Notes: generated from the letters alone by a model not told the origin. 64,000 nucleotides of DNA from an uncultured Sphingomonadaceae bacterium (GCA_947493955.1 CANLSQ010000001.1:744001-808000), one strand, 5' to 3'. Numbered from the stretch's first letter, positions 9,110 through 17,625 are shown. A program made the numbers and translations.

Positions 9110-10513
9110 TTGTTTAAAGGGGTCAAACCTATCCAGTATAATGGCCGTGAAGTTTGGCCATTGATTGAGGGCGGAAAAGGGGTTGCCGCGACCAATCATG
9201 CCAGTTCCGGGGCCTGGGCAGCTGCTGGCGGTATCGGCACTGTTTCGGCCGTTAATGCGGATAGCTATGACGCGGATGGCAATGTCATCCCGCAAATCTA
9301 TCATGGCAAAACCCGCGGCGCACGGCATGAAGAGCTTGTCAAATATGCAATTGATGGCGCGGTTGCACAGGTGACAAGGGCCTTTGAAATGTCCAATGGC
9401 AAGGGTGCAATCAATATCAATGTGCTTTGGGAAATGGGCGGCGCGCAACAAGTGTTGCACGGCGTTTTGGAACAGACCAAGGGCATGGTTGCGGGCGTCA
9501 CCTGCGGTGCCGGTATGCCTTACAAGCTTTCGGAAATTGCCCAGCAATATGGCGTGAATTATCTCCCGATTATCAGCTCCGCTCGCGCATTTCGTGCCTT
9601 GTGGAAGCGGGCTTATCATAAAGTTTCTGATCTTATGGCTGCCGTCGTTTATGAAGATCCTTGGTTGGCTGGCGGACACAATGGTCTCAGCAATGCTGAA
9701 GACCCTCGTAAACCGGAAGATCCATATCCTCGGGTCAAGGCGCTACGTGAGACTATGCGCGGTGAAGGAATTGCTGATAGCGTCCCCATCATCATGGCAG
9801 GCGGTGTTTGGGCTCTAAAGGACTGGGATAACTGGATCGATAATGATGAGCTGGGGCAGATTGCTTTCCAATTCGGCACCCGCCCTCTTCTTACGAAAGA
9901 AAGTCCGATCCCCGACAGCTGGAAGAATGAACTGATTAAAATCAAGGAAGGCGATGTCCTGCTGCACAAGTTTTCGCCCACCGGTTTCTACTCATCGGCG
10001 GTGCGAAATGAGTTTCTTCGCAGTCTGGAAGCACGGTCCGAACGTCAGATTCCCTATTCGACCGAGAAAGCAGGCGAACATACCCATCAACTGGATGTTG
10101 GCGTGAAGGGCAAGAACTTCTGGGTCACGCGCAATGACCTGCTCCGTGCCCGGGAATGGGATGGATTGGGGTTCACCATGGCGCTGAAGACGCCGGATAA
10201 CACAATCGTCTTCACCACACCGGAGGAAGCCAAAATGATCCGCAAGGATCAGGCCGATTGCATGGGTTGTTTGTCCCATTGCGGTTTTTCTTCCTGGAAA
10301 GACCATGACAATTTCAGCACCGGGCGACTCGCGGACCCGCGAAGTTTCTGCATTCAAAAGTCACTGCAGGAAATTGTTCATGGATCTCCTGTGGAAGAGC
10401 ATTTGATGTTCGCCGGGCACGGAGCTTATAATTTCGGTAAAGATCCTTTCTATTCCAATGGCTTTGTTCCAACGGTCAAACAGCTGGTAGATCGCATCCT
10501 GACCGGGGAATAG
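9110..10513 (+). CDS. Nitronate monooxygenase / 2-nitropropane dioxygenase-like flavoprotein with C-terminal cysteine cluster
   Basis: A 467-residue TIM-barrel protein of the nitronate monooxygenase/FabK-like superfamily, seen in the N-terminal NHASSGAWAAAGGIGTVSA, the middle GVTCGAGMPYKL and the phosphate-binding IIMAGGVWAL followed by QFGTRPLLT. It is longer than typical family members (about 320-360). The extra C-terminal part carries Cys384-x2-Cys387-x3-Cys391 (CMGCLSHC) and Cys414, which could bind metal or an iron-sulfur cluster. The start is TTG at 9110, preceded by AGGAGAG; no ATG gives an equally good start. Reaction unknown; oxidation of nitronates or NAD(P)H-dependent flavin chemistry is inferred from the fold only. 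Confidence 0.8.
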   Translation: MFKGVKPIQYNGREVWPLIEGGKGVAATNHASSGAWAAAGGIGTVSAVNADSYDADGNVIPQIYHGKTRGARHEELVKYAIDGAVAQVTRAFEMSNGKGAININVLWEMGGAQQVLHGVLEQTKGMVAGVTCGAGMPYKLSEIAQQYGVNYLPIISSARAFRALWKRAYHKVSDLMAAVVYEDPWLAGGHNGLSNAEDPRKPEDPYPRVKALRETMRGEGIADSVPIIMAGGVWALKDWDNWIDNDELGQIAFQFGTRPLLTKESPIPDSWKNELIKIKEGDVLLHKFSPTGFYSSAVRNEFLRSLEARSERQIPYSTEKAGEHTHQLDVGVKGKNFWVTRNDLLRAREWDGLGFTMALKTPDNTIVFTTPEEAKMIRKDQADCMGCLSHCGFSSWKDHDNFSTGRLADPRSFCIQKSLQEIVHGSPVEEHLMFAGHGAYNFGKDPFYSNGFVPTVKQLVDRILTGE

Positions 10514-10556
10514 TCATGCTTTAGCGCTGTTAACCTTTTGATACCTTTTTCCGTTT

Positions 10557-10572
10557 ACCTGTCGATACAGGT
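10557..10572. repeat. Inverted repeat upstream of the PilZ gene
   Basis: ACCTGT and ACAGGT arms of six bases around CGAT, lying 26 bases before the GTG start of the PilZ gene and 43 bases after the stop of the preceding gene. It has no T-run, so it is not a typical terminator; an operator or a small mRNA hairpin is possible. Confidence 0.4.
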
Positions 10573-10598
10573 GGGTGGAAATTGGCAGGAGGGTAGTC

Positions 10599-10928
10599 GT
10601 GGCGTTAAAGTCGACAAGATACCGTAGAGTGGAGCCGGCAGCATTGAACCGGCGTGCTGTGCCCCGCCATGAAGTGACCGTTTCCAGTGCATCGCTGAAA
10701 CGCAGCGGGAATAAATCCATCGTTGCTACCTTGCTGGATATTTCGATATACGGATGCCGGTTTGAAGCCGACGCCGTGTTTCAGGAAGGCGAGAAAGTAA
10801 CCGTCACCGTCAACAAACATGTGCCGGTCAAAGCCACTTTGGTTTGGCAGAAAACAAAGCAGGCCGGGTGCCGCTTCGCTGATGCTTTGGATACAGAAAT
10901 TCTGCGGACCCTGACACTGACGTCTTAA
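10599..10928 (+). CDS. PilZ domain protein (cyclic di-GMP receptor candidate)
   Basis: A single-domain PilZ protein of about 109 residues. The c-di-GMP-binding signature is present as RRAVPR (RxxxR) followed by DISIYG (DxSxxG), then a beta-barrel region with EGEKVTVTV. Such proteins act as c-di-GMP effectors for motility, envelope or biofilm functions; the partner is unknown. I prefer the GTG at 10599 over the ATG at 10575 because AGGAGGG lies six bases before the GTG and inside the longer version. It is monocistronic in appearance, with 179 bases before the next gene. Confidence 0.87.
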   Translation: MALKSTRYRRVEPAALNRRAVPRHEVTVSSASLKRSGNKSIVATLLDISIYGCRFEADAVFQEGEKVTVTVNKHVPVKATLVWQKTKQAGCRFADALDTEILRTLTLTS

Positions 10929-10988
10929 ACCGTAATTCAGCTTTCTCGTTTCAAAGTTCACACACATCACACTGCATTTTGCGCTATT

Positions 10989-11007
10989 TGGAACGCTATA
11001 TGTTCCA
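10989..11007. repeat. Palindromic site TGGAAC-N7-GTTCCA
   Basis: Six-base inverted arms separated by seven bases, 101 bases ahead of the GNAT gene at 11108. The form is that of an operator for a dimeric regulator. It is not the direct-repeat LexA box of alphaproteobacteria. No regulator can be assigned. Confidence 0.35.
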
Positions 11008-11107
11008 GCAGGTCGGCCCTGTAACAATCAGAAACAATTGATTTAAACTGTCCAAGTGCTCGAACTGTATATATCATCGCGGATGATAGTGGGAAAGCGA
11101 TCGACTC

Positions 11108-11563
11108 ATGGAAATTCGGCCAGATGATCTGACAGGGCAGGCGGTTCAGGATCTGCTGGCCATCCATCTGTCCGACATGCACAAAAATTCTCCCGCAGGC
11201 AGCGTCTATGCGCTTGACCTTTCCGGCTTGAAGGCGCTCGATGTGACTGTATGGGCCGCATGGGAGCGGGATGTTCTCTTGGGCGTTGGCGCGCTGAAAC
11301 AACTGTCTGGCACAGCTGGTGAAATCAAATCCATGCGAACGGATCCGAAGCACGTTCGGAAAGGTGTGGGTTTGTCAATTCTCAACCACATAATTGCCGA
11401 AGCAAAACGGCGCCGATATGAGAAACTCAGCCTTGAAACGGGATCGGGGAAAGAGTTTGAACCAGCTCTTCACCTCTATCGCAAACGCGGTTTCGAAAAT
11501 GGGCCTGCTTTTGGGGATTATATTGCGAGTCCATTTAATCAGTTTTTGCATATGACACTATAA
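11108..11563 (+). CDS. GNAT family N-acetyltransferase
   Basis: A 151-residue acyl-CoA-dependent acetyltransferase. The acetyl-CoA pyrophosphate loop is visible in MRTDPKHVRKGVGLSILNHI (the Q/RxxGxG/A-like motif), followed by LSLETGSGKEFEPALHLYRK and RGFENG, matching YjhQ/ElaA-like small GNATs that end in the LY..GF motif. Substrate not predictable. The next gene, a small membrane protein, begins 17 bases after its stop, so the two are probably co-transcribed. Confidence 0.88.
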   Translation: MEIRPDDLTGQAVQDLLAIHLSDMHKNSPAGSVYALDLSGLKALDVTVWAAWERDVLLGVGALKQLSGTAGEIKSMRTDPKHVRKGVGLSILNHIIAEAKRRRYEKLSLETGSGKEFEPALHLYRKRGFENGPAFGDYIASPFNQFLHMTL

Positions 11564-11580
11564 CAAGCGGGAGCGGTATC

Positions 11581-11943
11581 ATGTTGGAACGGGCTTGCTG
11601 GATTATTCTGGGCATTCTTATCCACTTGCCTCCATTCGCTGCCTTTTTTGTTCCGTCACTGATCACTCGCCTATATGGCGTAGCGCCGGATGGTATGAAT
11701 TTCGCTTTGCTACAGCATCGCGCTGCTTTGTTCGGAGTGATAGTTGTCGCCTGCCTATGGGCCGCATTTGATTCCGATGTACGCAAACTGGCAGTCACTC
11801 TAACGGCGCTTTCGATGATCAGCTTTCTCGTCATCTATGGCATCTATGGCCAACCCGACACTTTGCGCACGATTGCCATTACTGACCTGATTGGCTTGCC
11901 ATTTCTAGCTTATGTCGGTTGGAAGGCCTTTTTATCCAGTTAG
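11581..11943 (+). CDS. Small four-helix integral membrane protein, unknown function
   Basis: A 120-residue hydrophobic protein with about four predicted membrane segments: near residues 5-25, 45-62, 68-88 and 97-115. No catalytic motif or known domain is recognised. It follows the GNAT gene closely and ends 67 bases before the convergent amtB stop. A function cannot be given. Confidence 0.72.
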   Translation: MLERACWIILGILIHLPPFAAFFVPSLITRLYGVAPDGMNFALLQHRAALFGVIVVACLWAAFDSDVRKLAVTLTALSMISFLVIYGIYGQPDTLRTIAITDLIGLPFLAYVGWKAFLSS

Positions 11944-12010
11944 AACAAACCGTTCGTTTCGCTGGTCAACGAAGCTGGCCACCGGGTTTCACGTCTTTTC
12001 GTTTAGGTCG

Positions 12011-13324
12011 TTAGTCTAAGTCCCACGCTCGTTCACCATGGCTGGCAATGTCCAGACCATCGCGTTCGTCATCTTCATTCACCCGCATTGGCAGGATGAA
12101 GCTGATCCCGTAGCCGAGAATCGCGGTGGCGATTGCCGACCAGATCGCTACCACGCCGACGCCGATAAGCTGGGCAACAAACTGGCTGCCAAAGGCCATG
12201 TCATCGCCGTAGCCCGTGCCGCCAAGGCCTTCACTGATGAAAAGAGCCAGCATCAGTGAGCCGAGCATGCCGCCGACGCCGTGAACTGCAAAAACGTCGA
12301 GGCTGTCGTCGATTTTAAAGCCGTTTTTGACCAGGCCAACTGCAAAGAAGCAGACGAAACCTGCCGCTGCGCCAATTACGATGGACGCTCCGGGGCCAAC
12401 AAAACCGGCTGCTGGAGTGATAGTGGCGAGCCCAGCAATAGCGCCGGTTGCTACACCAACAGCGGTTGATTTTCCAACCTTGATCCGCTCGATCAAAATC
12501 CAGACTAAGGCGGCCATGGAAGCCGCGACATGGGTATTGATAATCGCAGAAGATGCATCGTCTGTCGCAGTAAGGGCCGAACCACCGTTAAATCCGAACC
12601 ACCCGACCCAGAGCAAGCCTGCACCCGCGACAGTCAAGGCAGGGCTATGCGGAAGCATAAGTGTTTTAGGCCAGCCAATCCGCTTGCCCATCATGATCGC
12701 GACAACGAGCGCTGAGACGCCTGCTGTGGTGTGGACCACGATGCCGCCGGCGAAGTCGAGCACACCAAGACCGGAAAGCCAGCCGCCGCCCCAAACCCAG
12801 TGGGTAACAGGGGCATATACGACCAGTAGCCAGAGCGAACAGAAGGCCACAACCCAGCCAAAACGCGCACGATCAACCCAGGCGCCAACCATAAGGGCAG
12901 GGGTAATCACCGCAAAAGTCATCTGGAACATGGCAAAGGCGGACTCCGGTATGGTCGTTCCTTCACGAACATTGCCAAGATTGCCAAACATCCAATTGAT
13001 GCCATTGCCTAAAATACCATTTGTAACTTGGCCAAATGCGAGTGTGTAACCCACGATAACCCACAAAACAGAGGCAATACCGGCCACGGCCATGCATTGT
13101 ATGAGTACCGAGAGAAAATTCTTGGACCTGACCAGGCCGCCATAAAACAAGGCGAGACCCGGAAGCGTCATCAGCAAAACAAGCGCGGTAGAGGTCAATA
13201 TCCAGGCAGTATCACCGCTATTGGCAACATCGGCGGCTGGATCGACAACTTCCTGTGCTGCAACTGGTACGTTTGCCAGAATAGCGGCTGCGCCACCGAT
13301 GAGAATTTTACTCAGATATTTCAT
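12011..13324 (-). CDS. amtB: Ammonium transporter
   Basis: A 437-residue Amt/Rh channel with a signal peptide (cleavage near VAAQE) and eleven predicted membrane segments. Family landmarks seen are ALFYGGLVRSKN, GAWVDRARFGW, DFAGGIVVHTTAGVSA (twin-His pore region), LLWVGWFGFNGGSA and FAVHGVGGMLGS. It conducts ammonium or ammonia across the inner membrane. In most proteobacteria amtB is coupled to glnK; neither neighbour encodes a PII protein, so control by PII would be in trans. A 22-base inverted repeat lies in its leader. Convergent with the 11581 gene. Confidence 0.95.
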   Translation of the reverse strand: MKYLSKILIGGAAAILANVPVAAQEVVDPAADVANSGDTAWILTSTALVLLMTLPGLALFYGGLVRSKNFLSVLIQCMAVAGIASVLWVIVGYTLAFGQVTNGILGNGINWMFGNLGNVREGTTIPESAFAMFQMTFAVITPALMVGAWVDRARFGWVVAFCSLWLLVVYAPVTHWVWGGGWLSGLGVLDFAGGIVVHTTAGVSALVVAIMMGKRIGWPKTLMLPHSPALTVAGAGLLWVGWFGFNGGSALTATDDASSAIINTHVAASMAALVWILIERIKVGKSTAVGVATGAIAGLATITPAAGFVGPGASIVIGAAAGFVCFFAVGLVKNGFKIDDSLDVFAVHGVGGMLGSLMLALFISEGLGGTGYGDDMAFGSQFVAQLIGVGVVAIWSAIATAILGYGISFILPMRVNEDDERDGLDIASHGERAWDLD

Positions 13325-13350
13325 GAAGTCCCCTGAACACGGTATTTTAT

Positions 13351-13372
13351 TTCGCTGACCGGCTTCAGCGAA
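13351..13372 (-). repeat. Inverted repeat in the amtB leader
   Basis: Perfect eight-base arms TTCGCTGA and TCAGCGAA around a six-base spacer, centred about 37 bases before the amtB ATG on the minus strand. It is not followed by a T-run. It could be an operator or a leader hairpin affecting amtB expression; which is not decided by the sequence. Confidence 0.5.
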
Positions 13373-13446
13373 TCATATTTTGAGATTTTCTAGTCGCGAA
13401 CGGAACAGGACTCAACCGTGAACTATAGCGGACGGCGGGTAGGAAC

Positions 13447-14460
13447 TCAGGCCCAGCCTTCCAGCACCTGATCTGGTGGCCGGTGTCCGTCGGCCCATAC
13501 GCGGATATTGGCAATGACGCGCTCGCCCGATGCTTCCCGGCCTTCAAAAGTAGCGCTGCCCATATGGGGCAAAAGCACAACATTTTTTAGCGTCAGAAAG
13601 CGCTCGTCGACCGCAGGTTCTTGCGTATAAACATCCAGGCCTGCGCCGCTTATGGTTTCTTTCTGGAGTGCTTCGATCAAGGCATTCTCATCAATCAACT
13701 CACCGCGAGCCGTGTTGATCAAGTATGTAGATGGCTTCATCATGGCAATCCGCTCTGCATTGATCAATTCATGTGTTTGGGGTGTGTGCGGACAGTGGAT
13801 GGTGATAATGTCACAGGTCCGGATCAACTCATCCAAATCTTCGACATAGCTGGCGTTGAGCGATTCCTCGACCGCCGGAGGCAATTGGCGCCGGTTGTGA
13901 TACACGACCGACAATCCGAAACCCGATGCCCGGCGCGCAACCGCCTGACCAATGCGGCCCATGCCGATTATGCCCAGTTTTTTGCCACCAATACAATGGC
14001 CAAGCATGCCCGAAGGCTTCCAGCCCTTCCATTGTCCAGAGCGCATTAGTTTTTCACCCTCTGCCAAACGCCGCGGCACAGACAGGATTAGTGCCATAGT
14101 CATGTCGGCCGTATCTTCGGTAAATACTCCCGGCGTATTGGTAACTAGAATTTTGCGCGCACGGGCAGCCGCCAGATCAATATGATCAACACCGGCGCCA
14201 AAGCTGGCGATCAGCTTGAGCCGTTCCGGTGCGCCGGCAATCATCTCGGCATCAATATGATCGGTGACAGTCGGAACCAGCACATCGCAATCGGCCATGG
14301 CGGCGATGAGATCGTCTCGCGTAAAGGCCCGATCAGTTAAATTCGGAACGACATCAAACAGTTCCCCCATTCGATCGTGGATCGCATCGGCCAGTTCACG
14401 TGTTACAATGACGCGCGGTTTTGCGGGGCGGAGTGTCTCAGTTTGGGATGTTTCAGCCAT
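13447..14460 (-). CDS. D-isomer-specific 2-hydroxyacid dehydrogenase (glyoxylate/hydroxypyruvate reductase-like)
   Basis: A 337-residue NAD(P)-dependent 2-hydroxyacid dehydrogenase. The Rossmann motif is LGIIGMGRIGQAVARR, the catalytic Arg is in INTARGELID, the Glu in YTQEPAVDE and the His in LLPHMGSAT. The N-terminal part resembles GyaR-type glyoxylate reductases and D-3-phosphoglycerate dehydrogenases but lacks an ACT domain, so a reductase of glyoxylate or hydroxypyruvate is the likeliest role. It is followed by amtB after 122 bases and is divergent from the SH3-type gene. Confidence 0.9.
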   Translation of the reverse strand: MAETSQTETLRPAKPRVIVTRELADAIHDRMGELFDVVPNLTDRAFTRDDLIAAMADCDVLVPTVTDHIDAEMIAGAPERLKLIASFGAGVDHIDLAAARARKILVTNTPGVFTEDTADMTMALILSVPRRLAEGEKLMRSGQWKGWKPSGMLGHCIGGKKLGIIGMGRIGQAVARRASGFGLSVVYHNRRQLPPAVEESLNASYVEDLDELIRTCDIITIHCPHTPQTHELINAERIAMMKPSTYLINTARGELIDENALIEALQKETISGAGLDVYTQEPAVDERFLTLKNVVLLPHMGSATFEGREASGERVIANIRVWADGHRPPDQVLEGWA

Positions 14461-14570
14461 AGGGCCATCGCTATGCCTGAATTTTACATGAGGTCAAGCA
14501 GGTGGCGCTTGATGATCGCTCGTCTTTCAGTTTATGGCCTGGGCTGTGGGGGATTGTAAAAGTTAAAAGC

Positions 14571-15062
14571 ATGCGTAACCTTGATTTGAAAATACTATTC
14601 GTTTTTGGTGCTCTGGGTTCGGCCGCAATGACGTCCTCCCCGGCAATGGCCCAACAGGAACCACCCTATTGGGCTTCTATCGATGAGCCGGAGGCACGGA
14701 TGCGCACTGGGCCGAGCACTGAATATCCGACCATGTGGATATATAAGAGGGAACGCCTGCCGATTAAAATTTTGGCACGCTACAAGGCATGGCGAAAGGT
14801 TGAGGATCCCGACGGTGCACAGGGATGGATGCACGCCAGGCTATTGAGCGCCTCAAGGACGGCTATAGTGCTGGGCGAAAAAGGGCAGGCACAACCTTTG
14901 CGGAGTAATCCTCAACGAGATGCCAAGGTTATCTGGCGTGTTGAGACCGGTGTTGTCGGCAAGATCACACAATGTGAGAATGGATGGTGCCTGCTGGATG
15001 TTACTGGTCGGCGGGGCTATATCAATCAGGACGCGATCTGGGGGGATGAACCCCTGAAGTAG
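14571..15062 (+). CDS. Secreted SH3-like domain protein
   Basis: About 163 residues with a signal peptide (LKILFVFGALGSAAMTSSPA, cleavage after AMA) and an SH3-like fold. The first repeat is read at EARMRTGPSTEYPTMWIY...GAQGWMHARLL and a second at AQPLRSNPQRDAKVIWRVETGVVG...WCLLDVTGRRGYI. Bacterial SH3 pairs of this kind usually bind peptidoglycan or mediate periplasmic contacts. The longer ORF from 14502 adds residues before the signal peptide, so I chose the ATG at 14571. It ends 87 bases before the convergent thiolase gene, with a bidirectional terminator between them. Confidence 0.86.
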   Translation: MRNLDLKILFVFGALGSAAMTSSPAMAQQEPPYWASIDEPEARMRTGPSTEYPTMWIYKRERLPIKILARYKAWRKVEDPDGAQGWMHARLLSASRTAIVLGEKGQAQPLRSNPQRDAKVIWRVETGVVGKITQCENGWCLLDVTGRRGYINQDAIWGDEPLK

Positions 15063-15094
15063 AAATGGCAGCGGACAATTCCAAGGTCGTAATT

Positions 15095-15137
15095 AAAAGG
15101 GACAGGAAAATGATGCCTCCCGTCCCTTCAATTTTTT
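15095..15137. terminator. Bidirectional intrinsic terminator between the SH3 gene and the thiolase gene
   Basis: Arms AAGGGAC (15097-15103) and GTCCCTT (15122-15128) with an inner GG/CC pair. There is a T-run at 15132-15137 on plus and TTTTAATT on minus, so it can serve both convergent genes. Confidence 0.65.
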
Positions 15138-15149
15138 ACAAATTGGGAT

Positions 15150-16340
15150 TTAGTCGGCCAGCTCTATGGCAACGGCCGTTGCTTCGCCGCCACCAATACA
15201 CAGCGCTGCAACGCCTTTCTTAAGGCCTTGTTTTTTGAGCGCTGCGACCAGCGTAACCATAATCCGGGCACCACTGGCACCAATGGGATGGCCCAAGGCT
15301 GTTGCGCCGCCGTTTATGTTGAGCTTGTCGCGCGAGATGCCGATATCCTGCATCGCGAACATGGCCACGCAGGCAAAGGCTTCGTTGACTTCCCACAGAT
15401 CAACATCAGCCACGCTCCACCCCGACTTTTCGAGAACTTTCTGGATGGCAGAGACAGGTGCGGTCGTAAATTTCGCCGGTGCATGGGCATGGGCTGCATG
15501 AGCCACAATATGCGCCACAGGCTTCAGACCCTTCGCATCGGCGACACTGGCGCGGGTCAATACCATCGCCGCTGAACCGTCCGAGATCGAAGAAGCATTA
15601 GCGGCGGTTATCGTGCCGTCTTTGGCAAATGCAGGGCGCAATTGCGGAATCTTGTCTGGGTTGCCTTTCAGAGGCTGTTCGTCCTTGTCGATCGTGACGC
15701 TGCCTTTGCGGGTCTTCACCTCAACAGCAACGACTTCATCATCAAATGCATCGCCCTCGACAGCCGCTTTGGCGCGCGCGAGGGATTCAATTGCATATTC
15801 ATCCTGTGCTTCACGGGTTAGCTGATATTCACCGGCTGTTTCTTCGGCAAAGCTGCCCATGGCCCGGCCTTTGTCATAAGCGTCTTCAAGGCCGTCCAGG
15901 AACATATGATCCATGGCCTGTGCATGTCCCAATCGGGCTCCGCCGCGCATTTTGGGAAGCAGATAGGGCGCATTGGTCATACTCTCCATCCCGCCGGTGA
16001 CTATGATATCCACTGAACCGGCTGCCAGCGCCTCTGCACCCATGATTGCGGTCTGCATGCCTGACCCGCACATTTTGTTGACTGTGGTGGCTTCGACTGA
16101 TTCCGGCAGACCGCCCAATATCGCTGCCTGGCGGGCAGGGGCCTGACCTTGCCCCGCGGAAAGGACATTGCCCATATAGATGCGCTCTACATCCGAGCCG
16201 TCAATGCCGGCCCGTTCAACGGCAGCGCGAACCGATACCGCTCCCAAATCCGGCGCGCTTACATCGCTCAAGGCACCTTGCATGCCGCCCATCGGTGTGC
16301 GGGCGTAGGACAGAATGACGACAGGATCAGATTGAGACAT
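15150..16340 (-). CDS. Acetyl-CoA C-acetyltransferase (thiolase II)
   Basis: Condenses or cleaves acetoacetyl-CoA in the cytoplasm; 396 residues, the usual thiolase length. The acyl-accepting nucleophile is Cys91 (NKMCGSGM). The His is in GGATALGHPIGASGARI and the second Cys in CIGGGEATAVAIE. Of the biosynthetic (AtoB/PhaA) and degradative types, the short N-terminus and the MGGMQGALS region fit AtoB/PhaA. No phaB, phaC or fatty-acid gene is adjacent, so the pathway (ketone body, polyhydroxybutyrate or amino-acid degradation) is open. Confidence 0.93.
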   Translation of the reverse strand: MSQSDPVVILSYARTPMGGMQGALSDVSAPDLGAVSVRAAVERAGIDGSDVERIYMGNVLSAGQGQAPARQAAILGGLPESVEATTVNKMCGSGMQTAIMGAEALAAGSVDIIVTGGMESMTNAPYLLPKMRGGARLGHAQAMDHMFLDGLEDAYDKGRAMGSFAEETAGEYQLTREAQDEYAIESLARAKAAVEGDAFDDEVVAVEVKTRKGSVTIDKDEQPLKGNPDKIPQLRPAFAKDGTITAANASSISDGSAAMVLTRASVADAKGLKPVAHIVAHAAHAHAPAKFTTAPVSAIQKVLEKSGWSVADVDLWEVNEAFACVAMFAMQDIGISRDKLNINGGATALGHPIGASGARIMVTLVAALKKQGLKKGVAALCIGGGEATAVAIELAD

Positions 16341-16492
16341 GGGGCTTTCCTTTCAGAGGAATCTTGGGCCGCGCTGGCGGCATTAAACAATTGTTGTCCA
16401 CATAGGGCGCTCATTCCGCTTTTTCAATTGCAGCATTGAACATCTGTCGATGCCATGCCAATCGGCAATTTCGCAATTTGCCGGAGCTTTCC

Positions 16493-17254
16493 TTGCCAGA
16501 TTATCTCTATCCCATCCTTGGAGCTGTTCTCGGACTGGTCATCGGCAGCTTTCTGGCGACGATTGTCAGCCGCTGGCCGGAGGGAAAATCGGTTGTTTCG
16601 GGACGTTCCCGCTGTGATAGTTGCAATCAGCCCTTGCATGCCCGCGATCTGGTTCCGGTACTCAGCTATTTAGCGAGATCAGGTAAATGCGTATATTGCG
16701 GAGCGGCGATCAAGTCCGACCATCTGATGATCGAACTTGGCGCAGGCTTGATTGGCGGTATGGCGATGTTCGTTTCCCCGGGAATGGCAGGTTTGTGGGG
16801 AGCGATATTTGGTTGGTTGCTGCTTACGCTGGCAGCGCTTGATGCACAGCATCATTGGCTGCCTGATCGACTTACGCTATCTCTGGCCGCTACAGGTCTG
16901 GTGTCGTCTTTGTTTGTCGAGAATCCGGATATTTTGAGCCGATTGGTTGGCGGCGTCACCGGGTTCCTCACGCTTTTTCTGATTGGTTGGGGCTACCACA
17001 AGCTTCGTGGCCGGGAAGGCCTAGGCGGTGGCGATCCAAAGCTATTGGGTGCTATTGGGTGCTGGCTTGGATGGTCGGCATTGCCGCTGGTTATTTTGGG
17101 AGCAGCGCTGGCGGGATTACTGGCTGCCCTGATGATGCGTATGCGGGGGCAAGTGGTTATGGCCGACAGCATGTTGCCTTTGGGCGGTTTCATGGCGATT
17201 GTGGCTTTTCCATTGTGGATCATTCAGACAATGACCGGCGGCATTCTCCTTTAA
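16493..17254 (+). CDS. Type IV prepilin peptidase (A24), leader peptidase / N-methyltransferase
   Basis: An integral membrane aspartic protease that cleaves and methylates type IV pilin-like leaders. The zinc-type CxxC pairs are CDSC and CVYC in the cytoplasmic loop. The two catalytic Asp are in LAALDAQHHWLPDRL and in GGGDPKLLG (GxGD motif). I place the start at the TTG at 16493, preceded by GGAG six bases upstream, giving about 253 residues that begin with the first membrane helix as in family members; the reading from 16436 adds an unlikely cysteine-rich extension. No pilin or secretion genes lie nearby, so the substrate operon is elsewhere. Confidence 0.9.
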   Translation: MPDYLYPILGAVLGLVIGSFLATIVSRWPEGKSVVSGRSRCDSCNQPLHARDLVPVLSYLARSGKCVYCGAAIKSDHLMIELGAGLIGGMAMFVSPGMAGLWGAIFGWLLLTLAALDAQHHWLPDRLTLSLAATGLVSSLFVENPDILSRLVGGVTGFLTLFLIGWGYHKLRGREGLGGGDPKLLGAIGCWLGWSALPLVILGAALAGLLAALMMRMRGQVVMADSMLPLGGFMAIVAFPLWIIQTMTGGILL

Positions 17255-17348
17255 CAAGGAAACGCACACACAGAGGGTTGCCAGCAAAAATATACTCCGC
17301 TAACAGGGCGGCGATTTCGTGATAGCCAGTCTGCGGCAACATGAATCA

Positions 17349-17433
17349 GCCCCTGTGGTGGAATTGGTAGACGCGCTGCACTCAAAATGCAGTTCCGCAA
17401 GGAGTGCCCGTTCGAGTCGGGCCAGGGGCACCA
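17349..17433 (+). tRNA. tRNA-Leu (anticodon CAA)
   Basis: An 85-base cloverleaf with the acceptor stem GCCCCTG/CAGGGGC, D-arm GGTGGAATTGGTAGAC, anticodon stem CTGCA/TGCAG around CTCAAAA, a long variable arm as expected for a class II leucine tRNA, T-loop GTTCGAGT and an encoded CCA end. It reads UUG leucine codons. It lies between the prepilin peptidase gene and the first TonB receptor. Confidence 0.97.
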
Positions 17434-17475
17434 CTACCGGCATTTTGGATACATCTGTTGCTCTGGTGCAACGCT

Positions 17476-17504
17476 TTGACAGCATTCACTACAATAATCA
17501 TACT
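17476..17504 (+). promoter_or_regulatory. Sigma-70-type promoter for the first TonB receptor
   Basis: A consensus -35 TTGACA at 17476-17481, a 17-base spacer and CATACT (4 of 6) at 17499-17504. The predicted transcript has a leader of roughly 115 bases before the ATG at 17626. Pattern-based and not proven. Confidence 0.5.
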
Positions 17505-17625
17505 TACGGCGCTGGAAAGCGTGAGAAACGGTAGACTATTGTCGCCAATTCTATCAATGCGGAAAACAGATGGAGGACGGCTTTAATGTAATGCGTCCCC
17601 TCAAAAGGGTTCTTAGGAGTTTATC

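Noticed and set aside
16386-16395. AACAATTGTT palindrome, also at 47334-47343 and inside the M16 gene near 41870
   Set aside because: A 10-base palindrome found in both intergenic and coding DNA with no consistent position to a promoter; likely chance.
17319-17586. Open frames across tRNA-Leu
   Set aside because: They run through the tRNA cloverleaf; no start signal or conservation.
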